64,000 nt of DNA from Hymenobacter telluris (GTDB lineage: Bacteria > Bacteroidota > Bacteroidia > Cytophagales > Hymenobacteraceae): contig NZ_JAFLQZ010000002.1 of assembly GCF_017313265.1 (NCBI RefSeq), positions 124,001 to 188,000 of the forward strand, given 5' to 3'. A program made the position numbers and the translations under genes. The notes beneath the pieces are model-generated. The model saw nothing but the letters and a program-made list of their open reading frames with translations, was not told the DNA's origin and searched no databases. Below are positions 8,628-17,085 of the stretch, in pieces; the first letter of the stretch is position 1; every line of letters starts with the position of its first letter.

Positions 8628-8638
8628 GTTTCTACGCT

Positions 8639-9499
8639 ATGCAACTCGGTTCCCTCATTTTGCAAAATCCCGTTTGTTTGGCCGCTGCTAATTGGCAGTT
8701 GCCCGACGGACTTGGTTACGAGCGGTTAGGCGGCATCTTCACCCGAACCGTCACCATGGAGCCCAAGCCTGGGCTGTATGAGGAAGGTGTCTGGCAGGTA
8801 GCCGAGCAAACCCTGCTCAATGCCACCAATATGCGCACCGAAAGCGCCGAAATTCTGGCCCATGAGCATCTGCCTCATTTGCGCCGGTTTGGCGTGCCCG
8901 TGTTCGTAAGCATCACGGCACCAGGCATACCGGGCTTCCGCAAGATTGCCCGGTATCTGGCCCGCGAAGTAGGCGACCAGATAGCCGGGGTGGAAGTATA
9001 TATATCTTCTCCCGATACGGCCAACGGCCAAGACCTGACCGCCAAGTTTGTGCGCGAAGCCACCCAGGCCGTGCGCAACGAGCTAGGCCCCGACGCCGCC
9101 GTAGTAGTGAAGCTGCCCCCGTGGCCCGAGCACATTCGGAGCCTCGCGGTGGGAGCCCAGGAGGGCGGCGCTACCGCACTGGCTGCTACCAACATCTTGA
9201 AAGCGCTTCACTTACCCGATGATGCCACGGCCGAGCCCCTGGTTGGTGGGTTGTCGGGCGAGGCCTTGCGGGCCGTAGCCTTGCGGTGCGTGTGGGAACT
9301 GGCCCACGATGAGCGGATTACGCTGCCCATCTTCGGCACCGGCGGGGTGTTTACGGCCGCGCACGTCACGGACTATCTGCGGTGCGGTGCTTCGGCCGTG
9401 CAGATAGCCAGCGGCGAATGGCTGGAGCCCGGCCTCTCGGCCCGCTTGGCGCATGAGTGTGCCCACGTAGCACCCAATTCGAATACAGTAAACCGCTAA
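8639..9499 (+). CDS. Dihydroorotate dehydrogenase-like flavoprotein with altered active site
   Basis: 286 residues with the TIM-barrel FMN fold of DHODH. FMN-site blocks are clear: VVVKLPP around Lys158, ATNILK at ~183-188, GGLSG at 203-207 and GTGGV at 233-237. It heads the pyrF-pyrE-pur cluster, which supports oxidation of dihydroorotate to orotate. However, residues that hold orotate and act as base differ from class 1 enzymes. The usual N-x-S-C-P-N loop is YISSPDTANG (121-130), so Asn becomes Tyr121, Cys becomes Ser124 (Ser is the base in class 2) and Asn becomes Asp126; the usual TK is TR36. Either a divergent DHODH or a related dehydrogenase is possible. No C-terminal or N-terminal class 2 extension is seen. 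Its leader is described above. Confidence 0.7.
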   Translation: MQLGSLILQNPVCLAAANWQLPDGLGYERLGGIFTRTVTMEPKPGLYEEGVWQVAEQTLLNATNMRTESAEILAHEHLPHLRRFGVPVFVSITAPGIPGFRKIARYLAREVGDQIAGVEVYISSPDTANGQDLTAKFVREATQAVRNELGPDAAVVVKLPPWPEHIRSLAVGAQEGGATALAATNILKALHLPDDATAEPLVGGLSGEALRAVALRCVWELAHDERITLPIFGTGGVFTAAHVTDYLRCGASAVQIASGEWLEPGLSARLAHECAHVAPNSNTVNR

Positions 9500-9563
9500 G
9501 GTGTAGCGCGGAACGGATTTCCTGTGGCTTCCGCGCTACAATTAGATCTTCATTCACACCCCC

Positions 9564-10325
9564 ATGAACAAACTCACTGCCCGCGTTCAGCAAGTTAACT
9601 CCCTGCTTTGCGTGGGGCTCGACCCCATCGGCGACGATGCGCAAGTGGAAAGCCGCTTGGTTGAAATCATCGAGCAGACGGCCGAATACGCGGCGGCTTT
9701 CAAGCCTAACCTGGCCTTTTTCCTGAGCCGGCCGGGTGGGGTGGAGCTGTTGCAGCGCACCGTACGCCGGATTCCGTCGGAGGTGCTGGTGATTCTGGAC
9801 GGGAAGTTCGGCGACATTGCCAACACTGCCGACCACTATGCCCGCTTCGCCTACGACGTAATCGGGGCCGATTCGGTGACGGTGAACCCCTACATGGGCG
9901 ACGATTCCATTGTGCCCTTCGCCCGCGAAGGCAAGATGGTGTTCGTGCTGGCCAAAACGTCCAACAAGCCCGCTCATTCCCTGCAAGATGTAGCCCTCAC
10001 CCAGGGCGGCACCCTCGCCGACTACACCACCGGCGTGGCGCAGGAGCTCAACGAGCAGCACCACAACATCGGGTTGGTAGTAGGTGCCACCAATGCCGAA
10101 GCCGTAGCCCGTATCCGGAGCATCAGCGCCCAACAGTGGTTCCTGGTACCCGGCATCGGCGCGCAAGGCGGCGACCTGGAAGCTACCCTGAATGCCGGCC
10201 TGCGTGCCGACGGACAGGGACTTCTAATCAACGCTTCACGCGCAATCTGGCAGGCCTCGGATGCCGCGGCAGCAGCCAAAGAACTGACCGCTCAAATCAA
10301 CCAGCTGCGGCCGGTAGGCGTGTAG
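9564..10325 (+). CDS. pyrF: Orotidine 5'-phosphate decarboxylase
   Basis: 253 residues; converts OMP to UMP, the last step of de novo pyrimidine synthesis, in the cytosol. The catalytic D-x-K-x-x-D tetrad motif is visible as LDGKFGDIANT (Asp79, Lys81, Asp84), after the FKPNLAFF strand typical of the longer type 2 (archaeal/mycobacterial-like) OMPdecase subfamily. The phosphate-binding end VPGIGAQGGD is also present. ATG start; 64 bases after the DHODH-like gene and 72 before pyrE, same strand, consistent with co-transcription. Confidence 0.95.
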   Translation: MNKLTARVQQVNSLLCVGLDPIGDDAQVESRLVEIIEQTAEYAAAFKPNLAFFLSRPGGVELLQRTVRRIPSEVLVILDGKFGDIANTADHYARFAYDVIGADSVTVNPYMGDDSIVPFAREGKMVFVLAKTSNKPAHSLQDVALTQGGTLADYTTGVAQELNEQHHNIGLVVGATNAEAVARIRSISAQQWFLVPGIGAQGGDLEATLNAGLRADGQGLLINASRAIWQASDAAAAAKELTAQINQLRPVGV

Positions 10326-10397
10326 CCTCATCTGGAACGCTGGGCCTTGCCAGTCTAACTTCTGAATTCTCACATCTAAGTTCTACTTAACCACCTC

Positions 10398-11003
10398 TTG
10401 ACTACCACCTTCACTCCCGAAGCCCTAGAGCAACAATTGGTGCAGGAAGATGCCCTGTTGCGCGGCCACTTCCGGCTTTCCTCCGGCTTGCATTCCGATA
10501 CCTATGTGCAGTGCGCCCGCTTTCTGCGGCGTCCCGATTTGGCCGGTCCAGCGGCGGCTGAGCTAGCCGAACAGTTGCGGGCTGCTGGCTTGCAACCCGA
10601 CTTGGTGGTAGGCCCGGCTATGGGTGGCGTAGTAATTGGCTACGAGCTGGCCCGCCAGCTGGGCGTGCCGGGCATCTTCACGGAGCGTGACGATTCCGGG
10701 CAGATGACCTTGCGCCGGGGCTTCACGGTGGAGCCCGGCCAGACAATTGTTATTGCCGAAGACGTGGTAACTACCGGCAAGAGCACCAACGAAGTAGCGC
10801 GCGTGTTGGAAAGGTTGGGCGCGAAAGTTTTGGCCGTAGTAAGTTTAATTGACCGCACGGGTGGGAAAGCTGAGCTAACTTTTCCGAACTTTGCACTGCT
10901 GCCGGTAACGGCGGCCACCTACGCACCCGATGATTGCCCGCTGTGTCGGGCAGGTATTCCGGTGGTGAAGCCCGGCAGTCGGCCGGAAAAAGCGTTTTCT
11001 TAA
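10398..11003 (+). CDS. pyrE: Orotate phosphoribosyltransferase
   Basis: 201 residues; joins orotate and PRPP to form OMP, the substrate of the preceding gene product. The PRPP-binding signature is present as TIVIAEDVVTTGKST; the flexible catalytic loop region and the FTERDDSGQMTLRRGF segment fit OPRTase. No ATG precedes the conserved region: the start is TTG at 10398, giving TTTFTPEALEQQ. The C-terminus has paired Cys (CPLCRAG), which is common in Bacteroidota homologues. It sits between pyrF and purL on the same strand. Confidence 0.93.
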   Translation: MTTTFTPEALEQQLVQEDALLRGHFRLSSGLHSDTYVQCARFLRRPDLAGPAAAELAEQLRAAGLQPDLVVGPAMGGVVIGYELARQLGVPGIFTERDDSGQMTLRRGFTVEPGQTIVIAEDVVTTGKSTNEVARVLERLGAKVLAVVSLIDRTGGKAELTFPNFALLPVTAATYAPDDCPLCRAGIPVVKPGSRPEKAFS

Positions 11004-11126
11004 ACCTACTTCGGCGCAACCGGCGCAGGAGCAAGGCATTTTCGGCGTACTCTGCGCGGGTATGCTTCCTCACGGCTGCCAGTTGCGGCGCGTGGGAAAC
11101 CGAAAAATAGATAACCCACTTCCCTT

Positions 11127-14100
11127 TTGGAATCTACCCAAAGAACCATTCAGCTTCTGCTCAAGCCCGGCCAACATGATGGCGAGGGCCAACGTGTGGC
11201 AGAAGCTGCCCAACGCCACCTTGGCCTCACGACTGGCCGGGTGCAAAGCACCGCCCTCTACACGGTGCGCTATCCCGTAACCGACGAGCAGCTGCGCGAC
11301 TTCGCGACCCACTGCCTGCAAGACCCGGTGCTGCACGACGTGGCCCTCGACGAGTTTCGCCACGAGCCTACGTACAAGAGTTACATCCTGGTGGCCAAGC
11401 TGCCCGGCGTGACCGACGACGAAGGCATATCGGCGCAGAACGCCCTCGGCGACTTCCTGAACCAGCCCCTCGACACGCACACGCAGCACATCTTCAGCAA
11501 GCGGCTGTACTTTCTGGAGCACGAGCTGCCTGCCGCCGACCTGCGCCGCCTGGCCGAAGAGCTGCTCGGTAACAAGCTCATCAACCGCTTCGAATCCGGC
11601 CCCATAACCGACATCCGCGACTACACGCCGCGGCCCGGTGGTGGGGCCGAATCTATTACCAACCTCGTGCCGCTCACCAACCTGACGGACAGCGAGTTGG
11701 TGCAGCTCTCCAAAGACAACCTCTACGCCCTCAACCTAGAGGAAATGCGGGCCGTTCGCGACCATTATGTGGCCATTGCCCCCGAGCGCCAAGCCGCCGG
11801 CCTGCCCGCTGACCCCACCGACTGCGAGCTGGAAATCATTGCCCAAACGTGGTCGGAGCACTGCAAGCACAAGGAGTTCAGCGCCGTTATCAAGTATAAG
11901 GATGCGGACACCGGCGAGGAGCACGAAATAGACGGCCTGTTCAAAACCTATATCAAGAATGCCACCGCCGAAGTGGACCGCCAGCTGCGGGCCAACGGCA
12001 ACGACTGGCTGATTAAGGTTTTCAGTGACAACGCCGGCGCGGTGCGCATCAACCCCGAGTCGTTGTTTGTATGGAAGGTGGAAACGCACAATTCGCCTTC
12101 GGCCATCGACCCGTACGGCGGGGCCATTACGGGCATCTTGGGCAACAACCGCGACCCGCTGGCTACTGGCATCGGGGGCGCACGGCTGCTGTTCAATACC
12201 AACGTGCTGTGCTTCGGTAACCCCGAGTTCAACGGTACGCTGCTCAGCAACCAGCTGCACCCGCGCCGCATTTTTGAAGGCGTGCGCAAGGGCATCGAGG
12301 ACGGCGGCAACAAGTCGGGCGTACCGACGGTGAATGGCGCCATCGTGTTCGACGACCGGTATGCCGGCAAGCCGCTGGTGTACTGCGGCACCGGTGCTGT
12401 CATGCCGATGCAGTTGGCCGGGCTGGATTCGTGGGAGAAGAAGATTGACGCGCAGGACCGCATCATCATGGCCGGTGGCCGGGTGGGCAAAGACGGTATC
12501 CACGGCGCGACCTTCTCTTCTATCGAGCTAGACGAAACTTCGCCGGCTACGGCCGTGCAAATCGGCTCGCCGATTACGCAGAAGCTGGCCATGGATTTCC
12601 TGGTGCTGGCGACGCGCCGCGGCCTTATTAAGTGCAGCACCGACAATGGCGCGGGCGGCTTGTCGTCCAGCATTGGCGAGCTGGCCACCATCAGCGGCGG
12701 GGCCGTGGTGGAGCTGGAGAAAGTACCGCTGAAATATCCGGGGCTGCGGCCGTGGGAGATTTTCGTGAGTGAGTCGCAGGAGCGTTTCTCGCTGGCCGTG
12801 GAGCCCGCTAAAATGGACGAGCTGCTGGCCTTGGGCCGCGAAATGGAAGTGGAGCTGACCGACATCGGTTACTTCACCGCCGACGGCTACCTGGATGTGC
12901 GTTTCGATGGCGACTCAGTAGCCCGCCTGAACATGGAGTTTCTGCACAACGGCGTGCCGCGCAAAGTGCTGGAAGCTGAGTGGAGCAAACCCCAAGCCGC
13001 GGAGCCAACGATTGAAATTCGTCAGGACGGTGTAGAGACGCATATTTGCGTCTCCCCATTGAGCGACCAAAACCGCGCCGTTGGGGCTAACAACCTCAGC
13101 AACGACCAGACGCAAGTATGCGTCTCTACAACTGATGTGCTGACCCGCCTGCTCGGCAGCCTCAACATCTGCTCCCGCGAGTCGGTGATTCGGCAGTACG
13201 ACCACGAGGTGAAGGGCCGTACCATCATCAAGCCGTTGATGGGTGCCACGGGCCAAGCCCCGCAGGATGCTGCCGTAGTGCGCTTCAACTTCGAGAGTTG
13301 GGAAGGCGTGGCCGTGAGCAATGGCATCTTGCCCCGCTTCGGTGACCTAGACGCCTACCATATGTCGGCTGGTGCTTTTGATGAAGCGGTGCGTCAGATT
13401 GTGGCCGTGGGCGGCAAGCTGCCTAACCTGAGCTACGGCGACGGCAACTTCTGGTCCGTCAACGACAACTTCTGCGTACCCGATTCGGTGTACGACGCCA
13501 CCACCAACCCCGATGGTAAGCTTAAGCTAGCCAAGCTGGTACGGATGTGCGAAGCTCTGCGCGACGCCACGGCCGCCTACTGCATCCCGCTCACCAGCGG
13601 CAAGGACTCGATGAAGAACGACTTCAAGGCCGACGGCGTGAAAATCTCCGTACCGCCCACCGTTCTGTATTCGATGACGGCCAAGATTGAAGACGTCCGC
13701 TACACCATCACCTCCGACTTCAAGCAGGCTGACGACATTGTCTATCTACTAGGGGAAACCTACGACGAGCTCGGTGGCTCGGAGTTCTACCAGCTGTTCG
13801 GCGAACTAGGCGCCAACGTGCCGCAAGTGCGTTTCGACAAGGCCAAGGAACTCTACACCCTCATGGGCCAGGCCAACGACCAGCACCTCATCCAGTCCTG
13901 CCACGACCTGTCGGATGGCGGCTTGGCGGTGGCGCTGGCGGAAGCCACCTTTGGCCACGGCTACGGCGCCACGGTCGATTTGCCCGAAGGCTTGCCGGTG
14001 CAGGTGCAACTGTTTTCGGAGTCGCACTCCCGGTTTGTGGCCACGGTAGCGCCCGAAGATGTAGTGGCTTTCGAGCAGCATTTCGGTAGCCGCGCCACGC

Positions 14101-14261
14101 GCCTCGGGGTAGTTACACCGGACAGCCAGCTCACGGTGCGCCACAACGGGCAGCCGGTCATTGCGGCTAGCACGGCTGTGCTGCGCCACGAGTGGACCAA
14201 CGGCCCGGTGAACCGCATCATTGGCTTCGGCCAGCCAGCAGGAGAGGAGGCCGCCCGATGA
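11127..14261 (+). CDS. purL: FGAM synthase, PurS-PurL fusion lacking the glutaminase domain
   Basis: 1044 residues; ATP-dependent conversion of FGAR to FGAM in purine synthesis, using ammonia from PurQ. The N-terminal ~90 residues resemble PurS, followed by the linker and two AIR-synthase-type halves; TWSEHCKHKEF (~238-248) and ETHNSPSAIDPYGGA mark the active site. It is larger than small PurL (~740) and shorter than the three-domain enzyme (~1300), and a separate PurQ follows with ATGA overlap. The start is TTG (ESTQRTIQLLL). Residues ~635-668 (VETHICVSP...QVCVSTT) are encoded by a 100-bp palindromic repeat inserted in the inter-domain linker just before NICSRESVIRQYDHEVKG; the frame stays open, so the enzyme is probably still made. 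Confidence 0.93.
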   Translation: MESTQRTIQLLLKPGQHDGEGQRVAEAAQRHLGLTTGRVQSTALYTVRYPVTDEQLRDFATHCLQDPVLHDVALDEFRHEPTYKSYILVAKLPGVTDDEGISAQNALGDFLNQPLDTHTQHIFSKRLYFLEHELPAADLRRLAEELLGNKLINRFESGPITDIRDYTPRPGGGAESITNLVPLTNLTDSELVQLSKDNLYALNLEEMRAVRDHYVAIAPERQAAGLPADPTDCELEIIAQTWSEHCKHKEFSAVIKYKDADTGEEHEIDGLFKTYIKNATAEVDRQLRANGNDWLIKVFSDNAGAVRINPESLFVWKVETHNSPSAIDPYGGAITGILGNNRDPLATGIGGARLLFNTNVLCFGNPEFNGTLLSNQLHPRRIFEGVRKGIEDGGNKSGVPTVNGAIVFDDRYAGKPLVYCGTGAVMPMQLAGLDSWEKKIDAQDRIIMAGGRVGKDGIHGATFSSIELDETSPATAVQIGSPITQKLAMDFLVLATRRGLIKCSTDNGAGGLSSSIGELATISGGAVVELEKVPLKYPGLRPWEIFVSESQERFSLAVEPAKMDELLALGREMEVELTDIGYFTADGYLDVRFDGDSVARLNMEFLHNGVPRKVLEAEWSKPQAAEPTIEIRQDGVETHICVSPLSDQNRAVGANNLSNDQTQVCVSTTDVLTRLLGSLNICSRESVIRQYDHEVKGRTIIKPLMGATGQAPQDAAVVRFNFESWEGVAVSNGILPRFGDLDAYHMSAGAFDEAVRQIVAVGGKLPNLSYGDGNFWSVNDNFCVPDSVYDATTNPDGKLKLAKLVRMCEALRDATAAYCIPLTSGKDSMKNDFKADGVKISVPPTVLYSMTAKIEDVRYTITSDFKQADDIVYLLGETYDELGGSEFYQLFGELGANVPQVRFDKAKELYTLMGQANDQHLIQSCHDLSDGGLAVALAEATFGHGYGATVDLPEGLPVQVQLFSESHSRFVATVAPEDVVAFEQHFGSRATRLGVVTPDSQLTVRHNGQPVIAASTAVLRHEWTNGPVNRIIGFGQPAGEEAAR
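13031..13130. repeat. REP/MITE-like palindromic element inside purL
   Basis: Two hairpin units in opposite orientation: gagacgca-tatt-tgcgtctc (13035-13054) and agacgca-agta-tgcgtct (13108-13125). The outer ends tgtagagacgca (13031-13042) and tgcgtctctaca (13119-13130) are exact reverse complements. The ~50-base spacer is unrelated. This is the design of REP doublets mobilised by RAYT transposases; I recall similar gtagagacgca-type repeats in Hymenobacter. It is translated in frame. No target-site duplication is obvious, and no second copy was noticed in this window. Confidence 0.75.
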
Positions 14262-15151
14262 ACGACCAACACATGAACGATACCAGCCAGAAAGTCCAGG
14301 CCCTGATTCTCACGGGTTTCGGCATCAACTGCGAAGAAGAATACGCCGCGGCCTACCGCTTGGCGGGCGCCGAAGCCACCATCGTGCACCTCAACCAAGT
14401 GCTGCACGGCCACGTCAGCATCCACAACTACGACATCCTGAACTTCCCCGGCGGCTTTTCCTTCGGTGATGATTTGGGCTCCGGCGTGGTGCTGGCCAAC
14501 AAGCTGCGCTACCGCAAAAACGCCGAAGGCCGCACGCTGCTCGACGACATCAAGGAGTTCGTGGCCAACGGCAAGTTCGTGATGGGCATCTGCAACGGCT
14601 TCCAGGTACTCGTGAAGCTCGGGCTGCTCCCCAACCTAAGCGGCAACGTAACGCCCGAAGTAACGCTCACGCACAATGCCTCGGGCCGCTACGAAGACCG
14701 GTGGGTGCGCCTGAAAGTCAACCCAAAGTCGAATTCGCCTTTCCTCAAGGGCCTCGACACCATGGAAGTGCCTGTGCGCCACGGCGAAGGCCGCCTCATC
14801 ATCTCGGGTACCGACACGCTGGCCCATATCGAAGAGCAGGCACTCAACTGTCTGTCCTACACCGATTTCGACGGCTCACCGACCGACGTGTACCCGCACA
14901 ACCCCAACGGCGCCGACCTCAACTGCGCCGGCCTGACCGACACTACCGGTCAGGTGTTCGGGCTGATGCCGCACCCGGAGGCGTTCCTCTCCTTGTATAA
15001 CCATCCCGATTGGGCCCGGCGCAAGCGCCTCAACCCCGGTTTGAGTGAGGAAGGCGACGGGCTACGCTTGTTCCTCAACATTGTGGAGCACGTGCAGAGC
15101 CAGCGCCAAACCGCCGTTTCGCCGCAGGAAGCCAGCCAGTTTTCATCTTAA
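14258..15151 (+). CDS. purQ: FGAM synthase glutaminase subunit
   Basis: 297 residues; class I glutamine amidotransferase giving ammonia to PurL. The nucleophile Cys lies in MGICNGFQ, and the His/Glu partners in LMPHPEAF near the C-terminus; the NFPGGFSFGDDLGSG loop is typical of PurQ. The ATG at 14258 overlaps the purL stop as ATGA, with a purine-rich ggagaggagg tract 8-18 bases upstream that looks like a real Shine-Dalgarno, unusual in this phylum and fitting translational coupling. It is longer than the ~225-residue PurQ of Bacillus and resembles the glutaminase domain of large PurL. Confidence 0.92.
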   Translation: MNDQHMNDTSQKVQALILTGFGINCEEEYAAAYRLAGAEATIVHLNQVLHGHVSIHNYDILNFPGGFSFGDDLGSGVVLANKLRYRKNAEGRTLLDDIKEFVANGKFVMGICNGFQVLVKLGLLPNLSGNVTPEVTLTHNASGRYEDRWVRLKVNPKSNSPFLKGLDTMEVPVRHGEGRLIISGTDTLAHIEEQALNCLSYTDFDGSPTDVYPHNPNGADLNCAGLTDTTGQVFGLMPHPEAFLSLYNHPDWARRKRLNPGLSEEGDGLRLFLNIVEHVQSQRQTAVSPQEASQFSS

Positions 15152-15199
15152 GACACCCTCGCAGTTCATCGGCCTTCCGGACCGGCTGACACTTTACCT

Positions 15200-16132
15200 A
15201 TGGACACCCTCAACCATTTCGATACCCCTCAGCTCGAACTCCTGCACCGTGGCAAAGTCCGTGATTCGTACCGGGCCCCCTCGGGCGAGCGGCTCATCGT
15301 CGTTACCGACCGGTTGTCGGCCTTCGATTCGGTGCTGGAAACGCCGATTGCGCACAAAGGCGCGGTGCTAAACGGGCTGGCCGCTTTCTGGTTCGAAAAG
15401 ACGCAGCACATCATTCCCAACCACGTTATCAGCCTGCTCGACCCCAACGTGACGTTGGCCAAGGAAGCCGAGCCGATTCGGGTGGAAATGGTGGTGCGCA
15501 ACTACCTCACGGGTTCCATGCTGCGCGGCTACCTGCAAGGCCAGCGCACATTTTCGGGCGTAACCGTACCGGATGGCTTGACCAAGCACCAGCAGTTCCC
15601 CGAGCCGATTGTAACGCCGACCACCAAAGAGGAATCGGACCGCGAAATCACGCCCGAGAATTTGGTATCAGAGGGGTGGGTGTCGGCTGAGCTGTACGAG
15701 AAGATGCGCGTGAAAGCGCTGGAGCTGTTCAACTTCGCTTCGCAGTGGATGGCGGAGCGCGGCATCATCCTGGTAGACACCAAGTACGAGTTCGGGTTGC
15801 TGAACGGGGAGCTGATTCTGATCGACGAAATCCACACGCCGGATTCGTCGCGGTTCTGGAGCGCCGAAGACTACGCCAAGAACCCGGAAACGGCCGAGCA
15901 GATGGACAAGGAGTACGTGCGCCAGTGGCTGATTGCCAACAAGCAGGACGGCCAGTACCCCCGCGCCCTCACGCCCGAAGTATCGGCCGAAGCCACCCGC
16001 CGCTACCTCGATATCTACGAGCGTATCACGGGGGCTCCACTACAAACCAACAACGAAACCACCACCGAGGGCGACGTACAGGCCCGCCTAGTAGGCAACC
16101 TGGTGCGTGCTGGTATCATGAAAGATGCCTGA
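15200..16132 (+). CDS. purC: SAICAR synthase
   Basis: 310 residues; ATP-dependent ligation of aspartate to CAIR, forming SAICAR. Conserved blocks include LHRGKVRDSYR near the N-terminus (nucleotide-binding, written in most PurC as GKxKxxY/GKVRDxY), VVTDRLSAFDSVL, the VVRNYLTGSMLRGY strand and LIDEIHTPDSSRFW. The length suits the longer eukaryote/proteobacteria-like form rather than the ~240-residue bacterial one. It follows purQ by 48 bases. The purE/purK genes needed for its substrate are not in this window. Confidence 0.95.
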   Translation: MDTLNHFDTPQLELLHRGKVRDSYRAPSGERLIVVTDRLSAFDSVLETPIAHKGAVLNGLAAFWFEKTQHIIPNHVISLLDPNVTLAKEAEPIRVEMVVRNYLTGSMLRGYLQGQRTFSGVTVPDGLTKHQQFPEPIVTPTTKEESDREITPENLVSEGWVSAELYEKMRVKALELFNFASQWMAERGIILVDTKYEFGLLNGELILIDEIHTPDSSRFWSAEDYAKNPETAEQMDKEYVRQWLIANKQDGQYPRALTPEVSAEATRRYLDIYERITGAPLQTNNETTTEGDVQARLVGNLVRAGIMKDA

Positions 16133-16197
16133 ACTCGTCAATGAGTATGCCCTCAAACGCTGAACTGCGGGTGCAATAGTCCACTTCTTTAGCCGTC

Positions 16198-16581
16198 ATG
16201 GAAACCGCCACTCCAAAGCAACTCGTGCTAGCCTACATCGAAGCGTACAACCGCTTTGACGTAGACGGCATGGTGGCCAACCTGCACGACGAGGTAGTGT
16301 TCAAAGACATTGCTAACGGCGAAGTGAACCTGACCACGACCGGCAAGGAAAGCTTCCGGCAGCAGGCCGAGCAGGCCAAGCAATATTTCTCTCAGCGGGA
16401 GCAGCGCGTCACCGATTGGCAAGTAGCCGACAACCAAGTGGAAGTTTTGATTGACTACACCGGCGTAGCAGCCATAGCATTCCCGAACGGCTTGAAACCC
16501 GGCGACACCTTGCAGATGCAGGGCAAGTCGGTCTTCCAGTTGGAAGGCGGCAAGATTCTTTCCATCGAGGACATTAGCTAA
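16198..16581 (+). CDS. NTF2/SnoaL-like protein
   Basis: 127 residues with the NTF2-like cone fold pattern: TPKQLVLAYIEAYNRFDVDGM helix pair, then LHDEVVFKDI, and later strands VEVLIDYTGVAAI and GKSVFQLEGGKILSIEDI. Members serve as small-molecule isomerases, binders or just scaffolds, and no catalytic residue can be assigned here. It sits inside the purine cluster, 65 bases after purC and 5 bases before the next gene, so it is co-transcribed by position, but no purine role is known for the family. Confidence 0.8.
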   Translation: METATPKQLVLAYIEAYNRFDVDGMVANLHDEVVFKDIANGEVNLTTTGKESFRQQAEQAKQYFSQREQRVTDWQVADNQVEVLIDYTGVAAIAFPNGLKPGDTLQMQGKSVFQLEGGKILSIEDIS

Positions 16582-16586
16582 CCGAA

Positions 16587-17048
16587 ATGAGCGACTGGAA
16601 AGACACGTTGCATATTGAGCATGAAGATTTAATGGCAGAAGTGTCAGTAGATCTTTTTGAGAAGCATGCCTCAGTGCCTGTGCTTTTTGAAGGTGTAACA
16701 GAACTAACGCCTCTAACTGAAGCCGCCTTGGATGCGTTGTTGCAACGGCTGCCAAGTTTGGAAAGGCTTATTGTAGATACAGCTTTCGAACATTACCAAC
16801 GTGTTGCTGAAGGATTCAAAACCATCTACGGACGTCCACTTGATATGCCCGTGGTTACAGACGCCATTGCATTGCTTCCTTACTACCATCCCTACACAAT
16901 TTACTTACCAGAAGAGCCTGAATTAGGACGATTTGGAATAGGGTTCGGATGTGAGTGGGAAGAAGAGCATGGCTTTGGTATACAATTTCGCAACTGGCAG
17001 ATAGTGGAAATAGGTGGAGATGCAGAAGCCTTTTCCTTCTACGATTAA
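16587..17048 (+). CDS. Acidic protein of unknown function inside the pur cluster
   Basis: 153 residues, strongly acidic, no signal peptide or membrane segment. Notable segments are VTELTPLTEAALDALLQRLPSL, then a C-terminal region rich in Gly, Glu and aromatics (GFGCEWEEEHGFGIQF, RNWQIVEIGGDAEAF). It recalls DUF6985-type or polymorphic-toxin immunity proteins, but I cannot assign it firmly. By eye its codons are clearly more AT-rich than those of purC and purD on either side, suggesting later acquisition. It starts 5 bases after the SnoaL-like gene and ends 37 before purD. Confidence 0.7.
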   Translation: MSDWKDTLHIEHEDLMAEVSVDLFEKHASVPVLFEGVTELTPLTEAALDALLQRLPSLERLIVDTAFEHYQRVAEGFKTIYGRPLDMPVVTDAIALLPYYHPYTIYLPEEPELGRFGIGFGCEWEEEHGFGIQFRNWQIVEIGGDAEAFSFYD

Positions 17049-17085
17049 CACCGCTTGCTACCCCTGACTTATCAACCACACAACC

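Larger units (their letters stand above)
7685..8638. other. ~950-bp non-coding region upstream of the pyr/pur cluster
   Basis: No protein gene is supported. The first ~400 bases are strongly AT-rich. From 8109 there is a promoter-like pair, a terminator-like hairpin with seven T at 8267-8295, and then a structured leader with three hairpins ending just before the DHODH-like start; each is listed separately. Short open frames across 8105-8374 overlap the terminator and look accidental. Confidence 0.5.
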
